A DNA stretch of 9,530 bases from Rhodoferax sp. GTDB lineage: Bacteria; Pseudomonadota; Gammaproteobacteria; Burkholderiales; Burkholderiaceae_C. The stretch is taken from assembly GCA_023231075.1 (NCBI GenBank), contig JALNWC010000066.1, positions 1-9,530 on the forward strand, written 5' to 3'. Made by a program: the position numbers and the translations under genes. Below are positions 1-6,247 of the stretch, one piece after another. Every line of letters begins with the position of its first letter. The stretch's first letter is position 1. The notes beneath the pieces were generated by a model. It saw only the letters and a list, made by a program, of their open reading frames with translations. It was not told the DNA's origin and made no database searches.

Positions 1-1
1 C

Positions 2-163
2 CGGGCCGAGCAAACGGTGCGTATGCCAAAAGTGAAGCAAAAGGTATCGGGTTGCTTTCGAACACCGCAAGGTGCGCAGGACTACTGCATCATCCGCTCC
101 TATTGCGCCACCCTGCACAAACAAGGGGCCAATATCTTTGAGTCCCTTGTCGGTGCAAAATGA
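2..163 (+). CDS. IS66-family transposase, C-terminal fragment (cut by window edge)
   Basis: The open frame enters from the left edge and ends at TGA 161-163, giving 53 residues. It begins RAEQTVRMPKVKQKVSGCF and continues with a fully conserved-looking tail (FRTPQGAQDYCIIRSYCATLHKQGANIFESL). This is the characteristic end of IS66-type DDE transposases, where an N-x-AE-x-x-x-R segment carries the last catalytic glutamate, here probably residue 3. The base before the frame is compatible with an Asn codon ending in C, so the gene most likely continues upstream and is not broken at base 1. The role would be transposition of the element to the left. The gene is convergent with the molybdoenzyme gene, 119 bases apart. 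I could not find a convincing IS66 terminal repeat between 164 and 282, so the right end of the element is undefined. Seen: sequence and stop. Inferred: family. Confidence 0.8.
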   Translation, partial: RAEQTVRMPKVKQKVSGCFRTPQGAQDYCIIRSYCATLHKQGANIFESLVGAK

Positions 164-282
164 CCTGTAGCTTATGAGTAAATCGTAAGCAGCTATCTAA
201 ACAGGAGTTGATCGAGGGCCTGCAAAAGTTTTTGTTTGACGGTCGGCAGCAACGGCCGGTCGGGCCATGTTCGTCACCGCTT

Positions 283-2385
283 TCAGTCGGCAACCACCTG
301 CACCAGACAATCGTAAAACGTCGGTCCGCCACCCAGGTCGGTCAACTTCTGGCTGGTGAGCTGGTTCACATTGGTACCGCTCAGCCCCAGTTTTCGCCAC
401 CACACGCCCAGGCCATTGACCACGCCGGGGCGCGCACGGCTGGACACTTTGGCCTTGCAGCGGTACTCGCCACGGGCATTGAAGACGCGCACGATGTCGC
501 CGCTCCGGATGGCGCGCGCGGCGGCATCAGTCGCGTGCATTTCCAGCACGGGCTCGCGCTCCATCTCTTGCAAGCTCGGCACATTGGCGAACGTGGAATT
601 CAGGAAATTGCGCGCCGGGGGCGAGATCATGGCCAACGGGTACTGCGTTGAGGTGTTGAACGCTTCGTGGTTGGCCACATGGTCGGGCAGGCCGTCCAGC
701 CCCTGCGCTGCCAGCCGGGCGCTGAAAAACTCGCATTTGCCGGAGGGCGTGGGGAACTTGCCCTCGGCAAATGGTGCCTCGGGTGTTGGCAGGGTCGCAA
801 AGCCCTTTGCCAGCAACTCGGCAAAATCAACGGCGTCGCCATAGGCCATGCGGCACAGCGCCGCGTCGTCATCGGCAAAGCAGGCGTCGGTGAAGCCCAT
901 GTGCCCGGCCAGCTCGCGAAATATCTGCGTGTTCGGTTTGGCCTCGCCCAGCGGTTCAATCGCCGGACGATTGAGCAGCGCATCGGTATGGCCGTAGCTC
1001 GAATGCACATCCCAATGCTCCAACTGCGTCGTGGCCGGCAGCACGTAATCGGCATAGTCGGCGGTGTCGGTCTGAAAGTGCTCCAGCACCACGGTGAACA
1101 GGTCGTCGCGGGTCAAGCCCCGCACCACCTTGACCGACTCGGGCGCGATGGCCGCCGGGTTGCTGTTGTAAACAATCAGCGCCTCAATGGCCGGGCCGAA
1201 AGCCGCGCTGGCCGGGCGTAAGAGCTCATCACCCAGGGTGCTCATGTTGAGGGTGCGCGGTGTTTTGCCGGCCAGCAAGTCGGGCCGTTGCAGCGCCGCT
1301 TTTTGCACCGGGAAGGCGCCCGAGCTTGACAGCAGCACGCCGCCAGCGCGATGCCGCCAGGCACCAATGAGTGCGGGCAGGCAGGCGATCAATCGCACCG
1401 CATTGCCGCCGCCGTGGACCCGTTGCATCCCATAGTTCATGCGGATCGCCGCCGGTGCGCCGCTTGCCACGCAAGCGCCGTAGTCGCGCGCCAACGCGCG
1501 AATCTGTTCAGGGGCGATGCCGCACACCCCCGCGGCCCGCTCGGGTGCCCATTGCAGCGCGCGCTCACGCAGCAGCCCCCAGCCCAGCGTGTAGTGCGCC
1601 AGGTAGCCGTGATCGAGCCAGTCGTGGGCGATGAGCTCGTGCATCAGCGCCAGCGCCAGCGCGCCGTCGGTGCCGGGCAGCAGCGCGATGTGTTCGTGGC
1701 ACTTGTCGGCGGTCTCCGACTTGCGCGGATCGATGCAGACCAGCTTGGCGCCGTTGCGTTTGGCAATCTGCGCATAGCGCCAGAAGTGCAGGTTGCTGGC
1801 AATCGAGTTGCTGCCCCAGATCAGGATCAGCCTGGACTCGGCAAAGAATTCCACCCGCATGCCGACCTTGCCGCCCAGTGTCCGGGTCAAGCCCTCGCCG
1901 CCCGCAGAAGAACAGATGGTGCGGTCCAGCCGGGAGGCCCCCAGCTTGTGCAAGAAGCGCGCTGACATGCTCTCGCCCTGCACCAGCCCCATGGTGCCGG
2001 CGTAGCTGTAGGGCAGGATGGCTTGCGCCGCATCTGCGCCGCGGCTGGCAATGGCTTGCAGTCGGGCCGCGATGTCTTGCAGCGCAGCGCCCCAACTCAC
2101 GCGCTCGAACTGACCCGCGCCCTTGGCGCCGACGCGTTTGAGCGGATGCAGCAGGCGATCCGGGTGGTAGGTGCGCTCGGTGTAGCGCGACACCTTGGTG
2201 CACAAGGCGCCATCGGTGTGCGGATGGGCCGGGTTGCCCTGCACCTTGATGGCGACGCCGTTGGTGACCGTGGTCAGCATCGAGCAGGTGTCGGGACAGT
2301 CGTGCGGGCAGGCGCCCAGCACCTGGGTCCCGGTGGCGTCGGAGGATAGGGATGAGCGTGGATTCATGGACTTGGAATGTGGCAT
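283..2385 (-). CDS. Molybdopterin-dependent oxidoreductase (DMSO reductase family), 700 aa
   Basis: Cytoplasmic-type catalytic subunit of the molybdopterin (bis-MGD) oxidoreductase superfamily; the substrate cannot be told from sequence. From the ATG at 2385 the N-terminus has a 4Fe-4S motif C26-x3-C30-x3-C34-x27-C62 followed by K64. The block around residues 157-172 (ICSSAGGEGLTRTLGG) is where the Mo-ligating residue sits in related enzymes; Cys158 or a neighbouring Ser is the candidate. LILIWGSN (187-193) and VCIDPRKSETA (216-226) are typical cofactor-binding segments, and ALIVYNSNPAA and YADYVLPATTQLEHWD are conserved further on. The last ~120 residues form the molybdopterin-dinucleotide-binding domain. 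No twin-arginine signal is visible, and no Fe-S, membrane-anchor or chaperone gene lies beside it, so electron partners are unknown. Start choice is uncertain: TTG 2409 and ATG 2367 are in frame, and none has a good Shine-Dalgarno. It lies 54 bases behind ybhN on the same strand and may be co-transcribed. Family sure, function open. Confidence 0.9.
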   Translation of the reverse strand: MPHSKSMNPRSSLSSDATGTQVLGACPHDCPDTCSMLTTVTNGVAIKVQGNPAHPHTDGALCTKVSRYTERTYHPDRLLHPLKRVGAKGAGQFERVSWGAALQDIAARLQAIASRGADAAQAILPYSYAGTMGLVQGESMSARFLHKLGASRLDRTICSSAGGEGLTRTLGGKVGMRVEFFAESRLILIWGSNSIASNLHFWRYAQIAKRNGAKLVCIDPRKSETADKCHEHIALLPGTDGALALALMHELIAHDWLDHGYLAHYTLGWGLLRERALQWAPERAAGVCGIAPEQIRALARDYGACVASGAPAAIRMNYGMQRVHGGGNAVRLIACLPALIGAWRHRAGGVLLSSSGAFPVQKAALQRPDLLAGKTPRTLNMSTLGDELLRPASAAFGPAIEALIVYNSNPAAIAPESVKVVRGLTRDDLFTVVLEHFQTDTADYADYVLPATTQLEHWDVHSSYGHTDALLNRPAIEPLGEAKPNTQIFRELAGHMGFTDACFADDDAALCRMAYGDAVDFAELLAKGFATLPTPEAPFAEGKFPTPSGKCEFFSARLAAQGLDGLPDHVANHEAFNTSTQYPLAMISPPARNFLNSTFANVPSLQEMEREPVLEMHATDAAARAIRSGDIVRVFNARGEYRCKAKVSSRARPGVVNGLGVWWRKLGLSGTNVNQLTSQKLTDLGGGPTFYDCLVQVVAD

Positions 2386-2439
2386 GCCCGTATTTTGGCG
2401 CAATACCAAGCCGTCAGCGACAGCAGCGTGGCTGGCGTC

Positions 2440-3447
2440 TTATCCTAATCTCTTGTCCGCTGCCGCGCTGCCCTGCCGTTGTGCGGACGCCGATTTTTTG
2501 GCCCGTGTTTCCGCCACCAGGTACAGCACGGCCGCCAGCGTCAGCGGGGCCAGGTAGTAAATGGCGCGGTAGGCCAACAGGGCAGCGAGCAATTCGTATT
2601 TCGGCATCTGGTGCGACAGCAGCGCGATGAAGACCGTCTCCAGCACGCCGAGCCCGGCCGGGACGTGGGTGATCACGCCCGCCACGGCGGCGACCAGCAG
2701 CACGCTGACCACGGTGGGGAACGCGATTCTTTGTTGCAGCAGCACGAAGACGATGCCGCCCATCAGCAGCCAGTTTGTCACACCCATGCCCAGTTGCAGC
2801 GTTGCCAAGCGCAGCGAAGGCAGGATGATTTCGTGGCCCCAGAGAATGAAGCTGCGCTGGCGCAACCCGGCGCACAGCGACAAGTAGAGCAGCGCCAGCC
2901 CCAGCAGTACAAACCCCAGAATCTGCAGGCCGCCACTGCCTATTTTCCAGCCCGGTGGCAGCGCCGGGGCGTGAAAGCCAAAAATGACGCCCGCCAACAG
3001 CAGATAGCCCATCCAGTTGGCCAGCATGCTCAAGGTCATGACCCGCGTGATCACGCCGGCGCCCAGCCCCAGGCGAGCGTAAAGCCGGTAGCGCAGGGCG
3101 ACGCCGCCCACCAGCGAGCCCAGGTTGAGGTTGAACACGTAGCTGATGAAGGTGACCCGCATCACGGTGCGCGCACGCAGCGTGTGGCCGGTGTAGTGGC
3201 GCCCCAACAGGTCAAATGAGCTGTAGAGCAGCAGGCTGAGCAGGGCCAGCGCGGCCGCGCCAATCACGGCACGCACGGGATAGTTGGCCAGCGCGGCCAC
3301 TATCTCCCCCCACTCGATCGCGCGTGCCTGCGTCACCAGCAGCCAGGCCACCAGCATGAAAAAAGCCGCTGTGGCGGCGCGCTTGAGCCAGGGCCACCAG
3401 ACCTTGGTGGTGATGCCTGACGGGTGCCGCGCCGACGCAGGCGTCAT
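2440..3447 (-). CDS. ybhN: YbhN-like integral membrane protein (UPF0104 / LPG synthase TM-region family), 335 aa
   Basis: Polytopic inner-membrane protein of the family that includes the flippase/synthase membrane domain of lysylphosphatidylglycerol synthase (MprF). Hydrophobic segments are visible near residues 23-40, 58-78, 98-118, 138-158, 174-194, 216-238, 245-262, 267-280 and 288-312. The motif HVPAGLGVLE (261-270), followed by a further helix, is the family hallmark. The C-terminus is a basic, cytoplasmic-looking tail. The soluble MprF synthase domain is absent, so lysyl transfer is not expected; a lipid-related or export role is inferred only. The frame is open further upstream, but ATG 3447-3445 is preferred because it overlaps the clsB stop as ATGA, the usual arrangement for translational coupling, and because the upstream residues are not membrane-like. 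It is third in the ybhP-clsB-ybhN order known from E. coli, which supports the name. Confidence 0.88.
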   Translation of the reverse strand: MTPASARHPSGITTKVWWPWLKRAATAAFFMLVAWLLVTQARAIEWGEIVAALANYPVRAVIGAAALALLSLLLYSSFDLLGRHYTGHTLRARTVMRVTFISYVFNLNLGSLVGGVALRYRLYARLGLGAGVITRVMTLSMLANWMGYLLLAGVIFGFHAPALPPGWKIGSGGLQILGFVLLGLALLYLSLCAGLRQRSFILWGHEIILPSLRLATLQLGMGVTNWLLMGGIVFVLLQQRIAFPTVVSVLLVAAVAGVITHVPAGLGVLETVFIALLSHQMPKYELLAALLAYRAIYYLAPLTLAAVLYLVAETRAKKSASAQRQGSAAADKRLG

Positions 3448-4694
3448 GAAGACTGGCCCTCGTTGACGTGGTCGCTGCCCGCCTGCGCAGGTAGCGTGTC
3501 GGCCAGTGTCAGGCGCGGTGAATGGACCGGTAGCCAGCCAAACCAGGCCGGGTAGTGCCGCAACAGATGGAACACCAGGAAGCTGCGCAACCGCACCCAC
3601 AGACCGGTCTCGGTCACATCGCCAATCAGAATCTCTTTGCAGCTAATTTGCATCAATTGCGCCAGATGCTCGCCCAGAAGCTGATTGAAGGCACGATCCT
3701 TCATGATGACGTTGGCCTCCAGATTCAGCCCCAGGCTCAGTGGATCCAGATTGCTGGAGCCGACGGTCGACCAGACGTCGTCGGTCAGTGCGACCTTGCC
3801 GTGCAGCGGGCGCTCACGGTATTCGTAAATCTTCACGTCCGCGGTCAGCAGGTGGTGATACAGCAGGCGGGCGGCGATTTTGGCAATCGGCATGTCGGGC
3901 TCGCCCTGCAGGATCAAGCGAACATCCACACCGCGCTGCGCCGCCTTGCGCAGTTGCCGCAGCAGGCGGTAGCCGGGAAAAAAATAGGCGTTGGCGATCC
4001 AGACCCGCTGGCGCGCCCCGCGGATGGCAATGCGGTAATGGCGTTCGATGTCGCTCCTGTGTTCGTGGTTGTCGCGCGTGGCCAGAAGCGCCTCGACGCT
4101 GCCCGCTGCTGGCGGGGCAGGGCTCGCCGGGACGACCGGCGCACGCCCAAACAGGCGTTGACGAAGCGAGGGATGCTCGCGCTGGCCAAACAGCAGTTGG
4201 GTTCGAACATAGCGCTGAATCTGGGGCACCAGTGGCCCTTCAATCTCCACCGCGTAGTCCTGTTTGGCGGTCGGACCGAAGTCAATCAAGTGGTCATCCG
4301 AGTAGTTGATGCCGCCAACAAAGGCGCGGGTGCCGTCCACCACGACGATTTTGCGGTGCATGCGCCGGAACACGTTGGTGCGGTAGCCCCATAGCCGGGG
4401 GCTGGGGTCAAAGACGTGGACCCGCACGCCGGCCTGCGTCAGTGCCGAGATGAAGGCCGGCGACAGGTCGGGCGAGCCATAACCGTCAATCGTGACGTCG
4501 ATCTGCACGCCACGGCGCGCCGCTATCAAAAGCGCTGCATGCAGGGCCAGGCCGACCTTGTCTTCAAACCAGATGAAGGTTTCCAGCAGGACCTCATGTT
4601 CGGCCGCCGCAATGCACTCGAACACCCGTGGAAAAAACGCATCACCATTGATCAGCAATGTCACCCGGTTGCCGCTAATCCAGACGTGCTTCAT
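3444..4694 (-). CDS. clsB: Cardiolipin synthase B (phospholipase D superfamily), 416 aa
   Basis: Makes cardiolipin at the inner membrane by phosphatidyl transfer; the E. coli homologue (ClsB/YbhO) can also make phosphatidylglycerol from phosphatidylethanolamine and glycerol. Two HKD catalytic motifs are intact: H113-x-K115-x4-D120 (followed by GGINYS) and H298-x-K300-x4-D305 (followed by GSSNLDPLS). The N-terminus (GNRVTLLINGDAFFPRVFECI, ILLETFIWFED-type segment, DGYGSPDLS, RTNVFRRMHRKIVVVD) closely follows E. coli ClsB as I remember it, and the length is close to the E. coli protein (about 413). ATG 4694 gives MKHVWISGN, matching the family start. The open frame runs on to 4757, but that extension would translate an intergenic repeat, so it is rejected. 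There are no N-terminal membrane helices, unlike ClsA, which agrees with ClsB. The gene lies about 90 bases after ybhP and overlaps ybhN by four bases. Confidence 0.94.
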   Translation of the reverse strand: MKHVWISGNRVTLLINGDAFFPRVFECIAAAEHEVLLETFIWFEDKVGLALHAALLIAARRGVQIDVTIDGYGSPDLSPAFISALTQAGVRVHVFDPSPRLWGYRTNVFRRMHRKIVVVDGTRAFVGGINYSDDHLIDFGPTAKQDYAVEIEGPLVPQIQRYVRTQLLFGQREHPSLRQRLFGRAPVVPASPAPPAAGSVEALLATRDNHEHRSDIERHYRIAIRGARQRVWIANAYFFPGYRLLRQLRKAAQRGVDVRLILQGEPDMPIAKIAARLLYHHLLTADVKIYEYRERPLHGKVALTDDVWSTVGSSNLDPLSLGLNLEANVIMKDRAFNQLLGEHLAQLMQISCKEILIGDVTETGLWVRLRSFLVFHLLRHYPAWFGWLPVHSPRLTLADTLPAQAGSDHVNEGQSS

Positions 4695-4696
4695 TT

Positions 4697-4779
4697 CGGA
4701 CGCCGCGCAGGGCCGCCCCAAGCAAGTCCAGCCCCCGTGGGGGGCAGCGCAGTACACGCAGTGACAAGCGTGGGGGTGA
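4697..4779. repeat. GC-rich palindromic intergenic repeat between ybhP and clsB
   Basis: Nearly the whole gap between the ybhP stop and the clsB start is a GC-rich segment. It has a perfect hairpin at 4731-4745 (GCCCCC, loop GTG, GGGGGC) and a second stem CACGC 4755-4759 / GCGTG 4768-4772. On the minus strand it reads as a CCCCCACGC block, the hairpin, then a CTTGGGGCGGCC block. From memory, dispersed intergenic repeats with this layout are abundant in Comamonadaceae genomes. Other copies are not in this window, so the repeat status is an inference; the hairpins are seen directly. There is no U-tract behind either stem, so it is not a standard intrinsic terminator. Placed inside an operon, its transcript could modulate processing or the clsB:ybhP ratio. 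Confidence 0.55.
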
Positions 4780-4784
4780 TCAAT

Positions 4785-5687
4785 CTATAGCTCGATCGTT
4801 GCCGCCAGCGGCGCGTGGTCCGACAGGTGGGACCAGGGCCTGATCGGCAGCACCAGCGGCGCATGGCCAATGGCGTTGCGCACATAGATGCGGTCCAGCG
4901 CCAGCAGCGGCAAGCGTGCCGGAAAAGTGCGGGCCGCTTGGCCATAGGCCTGCACAAAGACCTCATGCAGGTTGGCGCCCTGCGCCAGCACCGCGTGGGC
5001 GCGGCGGCGCCAGTCGTTGAAGTCGCCGGCCACGATCACCGGCGCGCTCGGCGGTATGTGCTGGTGCACCACGTCGCACAGCATGTGCAACTGCTTCAGG
5101 CGATGCGACTCGGCCAGACCGAGGTGCACGCAGATGACGTGAACCTGCGTGTCCAGGCCAGGCACCTGCAGGACGCAGTGCAGCAGTCCGCGCCGCTCGG
5201 GGCCGCTGATGGATATGTCGTGGTTCCTGAAGCTGACGATGGGGAACTTTGACATCACGGCATTGCCATGGTGTCCGCCAGGGTAGACGGCATTGCGACC
5301 GTAGGCAAACTGCGGCCAGATGCTGTCGGCCAGGAATTCGTAGTGGGGATTGGTCGGGTAGTCGGCAATCCGGCGCTCATGCCGGGCGTGCGACCCGGTC
5401 ACCTCCTGCAGGAACACAACATCGGCGCCCACGGTGCGAACCGCTTCACGCAACTCATGCAAGATGAATTTGCGGTTGAAGAAGGTGAACCCCTTGTGGA
5501 TGTTGACCGTCAGCACCTTGATGGAAAAACTCAGCCCCGCTGCGGCAATGGCCTCCTGGGTCGCGGCCAGCGCCTCGACTTCTTCGAGGACGGGCACAGC
5601 AAGGACTGCCGTGTCATCGACTGTCATGAGGGATTCGGGCGTAGACATAAGGCGAGAAGAAAAGTCAAGAACTCCATGTTGCACCAT
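4785..5687 (-). CDS. ybhP: YbhP-like endonuclease/exonuclease/phosphatase family protein, 300 aa
   Basis: Metal-dependent hydrolase of the EEP fold (DNase I / sphingomyelinase / inositol phosphatase superfamily). All expected motifs are present from the ATG at 5687: N62 (LTVNIHKGF), Q94-E95 (FLQEV), H188 (CVHLGL), G221-D222-F-N224-D (metal and catalytic), D265-RIYV, and the closing S-D290-H291. The core from residue 56 to the end follows E. coli YbhP closely (FNRKFIL, HYEFLAD, YGRNAVYPGGHHGNAV, RTFP). The substrate is not established; the pairing with clsB suggests phospholipid or phosphodiester turnover. The first ~55 residues are extra compared with E. coli. The start is uncertain: ATG 5720 would put a palindrome inside the gene, ATG 5687 has an AGG nine bases ahead, and ATG 5648 and 5627 lack any ribosome site. 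It is the first gene of the minus-strand cluster. Confidence 0.9.
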   Translation of the reverse strand: MVQHGVLDFSSRLMSTPESLMTVDDTAVLAVPVLEEVEALAATQEAIAAAGLSFSIKVLTVNIHKGFTFFNRKFILHELREAVRTVGADVVFLQEVTGSHARHERRIADYPTNPHYEFLADSIWPQFAYGRNAVYPGGHHGNAVMSKFPIVSFRNHDISISGPERRGLLHCVLQVPGLDTQVHVICVHLGLAESHRLKQLHMLCDVVHQHIPPSAPVIVAGDFNDWRRRAHAVLAQGANLHEVFVQAYGQAARTFPARLPLLALDRIYVRNAIGHAPLVLPIRPWSHLSDHAPLAATIEL

Positions 5688-5696
5688 CAGGGCCAA

Positions 5697-5717
5697 CCTG
5701 ACTGTAGGACAGTCAGG
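5697..5717. promoter_or_regulatory. Perfect palindrome upstream of ybhP (operator or leader hairpin)
   Basis: Arms CCTGACTGT (5697-5705) and ACAGTCAGG (5709-5717) are perfect reverse complements around a 3-base centre. The length and odd centre fit a dimeric repressor site (TetR-like) or, in the ybhP mRNA, a 9-bp hairpin whose 3' arm contains the AGG that lies nine bases before ATG 5687. No U-run follows on either strand, so it is not an intrinsic terminator. I did not find a convincing sigma-70 promoter around it. The dyad is certain; the function is inference. Confidence 0.5.
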
Positions 5718-5804
5718 CATTTCCGGTATTTTGGTCGATTTCCGCGCCTTGAGGCCGGCCGAAACGCAAGGGCAACGCTGAGGCGCACCTTTCGCACTTC
5801 TGAG

Positions 5805-6212
5805 GAACTTGCAGAATTCGACAAGCCAGTCGAATTAACTGCGGTTTGAGGCAAAAAAATGCGGGCACCGCCCAAAAGGCTTGAAGATCGTGGTGCAGGA
5901 CAACCCGAGGCAGATCGTTGCGCCTTGGCGTGTGCATTTTTAGCCAAGGCGGTACTGGACCTGAAGACCCCCAATGCGCTGATAGATCGCCTGCAGGCTG
6001 ACAGCAAACTGCGCCGACTGTGCGGCTTTGATTTGCGTTTTGCGCTGCCCAGTGAGTCCACCTTCAGTCGCGCGTTTGTAGAATTTGCGAGCAGTGAATT
6101 GATCCAGCGCGTGCATGCACGCATGATCAAAGCCACCTTGGGCAAGCAACTCATCGGGCACATCAGCCGTGACTCCACTTCTGGCTGCATCGGTTTTGAA
6201 TTCTGCAAGTGC
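5805..6212 (+). mobile_element. Internally deleted insertion sequence (~0.4 kb) with preserved inverted ends
   Basis: A 13-bp perfect inverted repeat, ACTTGCAGAATTC at 5807-5819 and GAATTCTGCAAGT at 6198-6210, extends to 14 of 15 matches at 5805-5819 and 6198-6212. Between the copies lies one transposase gene that starts about 40 bases inside the left end, as in an ordinary IS. It loses transposase similarity just after the RDST motif, about 20 bases before the right repeat. The simplest reading is an IS that lost the C-terminal two thirds of its transposase but kept both ends, and so could be mobilised only by a full-length relative. I see no clear target-site duplication outside the repeats. 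The exact outer ends are uncertain: a TGAG tetranucleotide occurs outside each end with a one-base offset. Confidence 0.65.
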
Positions 6213-6233
6213 TCAAATACTGATTTAATTTAA
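5859..6233 (+). pseudogene. Truncated DDE transposase (DUF772-like N-terminal region)
   Basis: The frame encodes 124 residues. Residues ~23-107 (ALACAFLAKAVLD, LRRLCGFD, LPSESTFSRAFVEFA, then LIGHISRDST) match the N-terminal part of DUF772-type DDE transposases of the IS4/IS5/IS1182 kind, where RDST contains the first catalytic aspartate (here D105). After T107 the usual continuation of that motif is missing; the last 17 residues are unrelated and read out through the right inverted repeat of the element to TAA 6231. The second and third catalytic residues are therefore absent, and the protein cannot be an active transposase. ATG 5859 follows an in-frame stop at 5847; the A-run before it is a weak ribosome site. 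Some homologues have longer N-termini, so the 5' end may also be trimmed. The exact IS family is uncertain. Confidence 0.75.
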
Positions 6234-6247
6234 AGAAGAAAATATTC

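Noticed and set aside
170..190. GCTTA / TAAGC inverted repeat after the IS66-type stop as an IS end or terminator
   Set aside because: Only 5 bp, no U-run, and GTAAGC is in the wrong orientation for an IS66 right end.
240..263. Direct repeat CGGTCGG at 240-246 and 257-263
   Set aside because: Too short and GC-rich to be meaningful, and no third copy is seen.
208..1965. Several long plus-strand frames (208-651, 667-1221, 1351-1965) and minus-strand shadow 1565-2203
   Set aside because: They lie opposite or out of frame with the molybdoenzyme gene, whose conserved motifs span the region; their proteins are low-complexity, rich in Arg/Gln/His, as expected from GC-rich antisense frames.
2479..3219. 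246-residue plus-strand frame opposite ybhN
   Set aside because: The product is Gln/His-rich without recognisable motifs, and ybhN on the other strand has clear membrane segments and a family signature.
3555..4394. 279-residue plus-strand frame opposite clsB
   Set aside because: Shadow of a gene with two intact HKD motifs.
4694..4757. Upstream extension of clsB (21 more residues)
   Set aside because: It translates the GC-rich repeat and does not match the family N-terminus.
5268..5849. 193-residue plus-strand frame running from ybhP antisense into the IS remnant
   Set aside because: It has no family motif, crosses the palindrome and the left inverted repeat, and most of it is antisense to conserved ybhP codons.
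5687..6208. 173-residue minus-strand frame opposite the transposase remnant
   Set aside because: Ser/Arg/Lys-rich, no motif; the sense strand carries recognisable transposase sequence.
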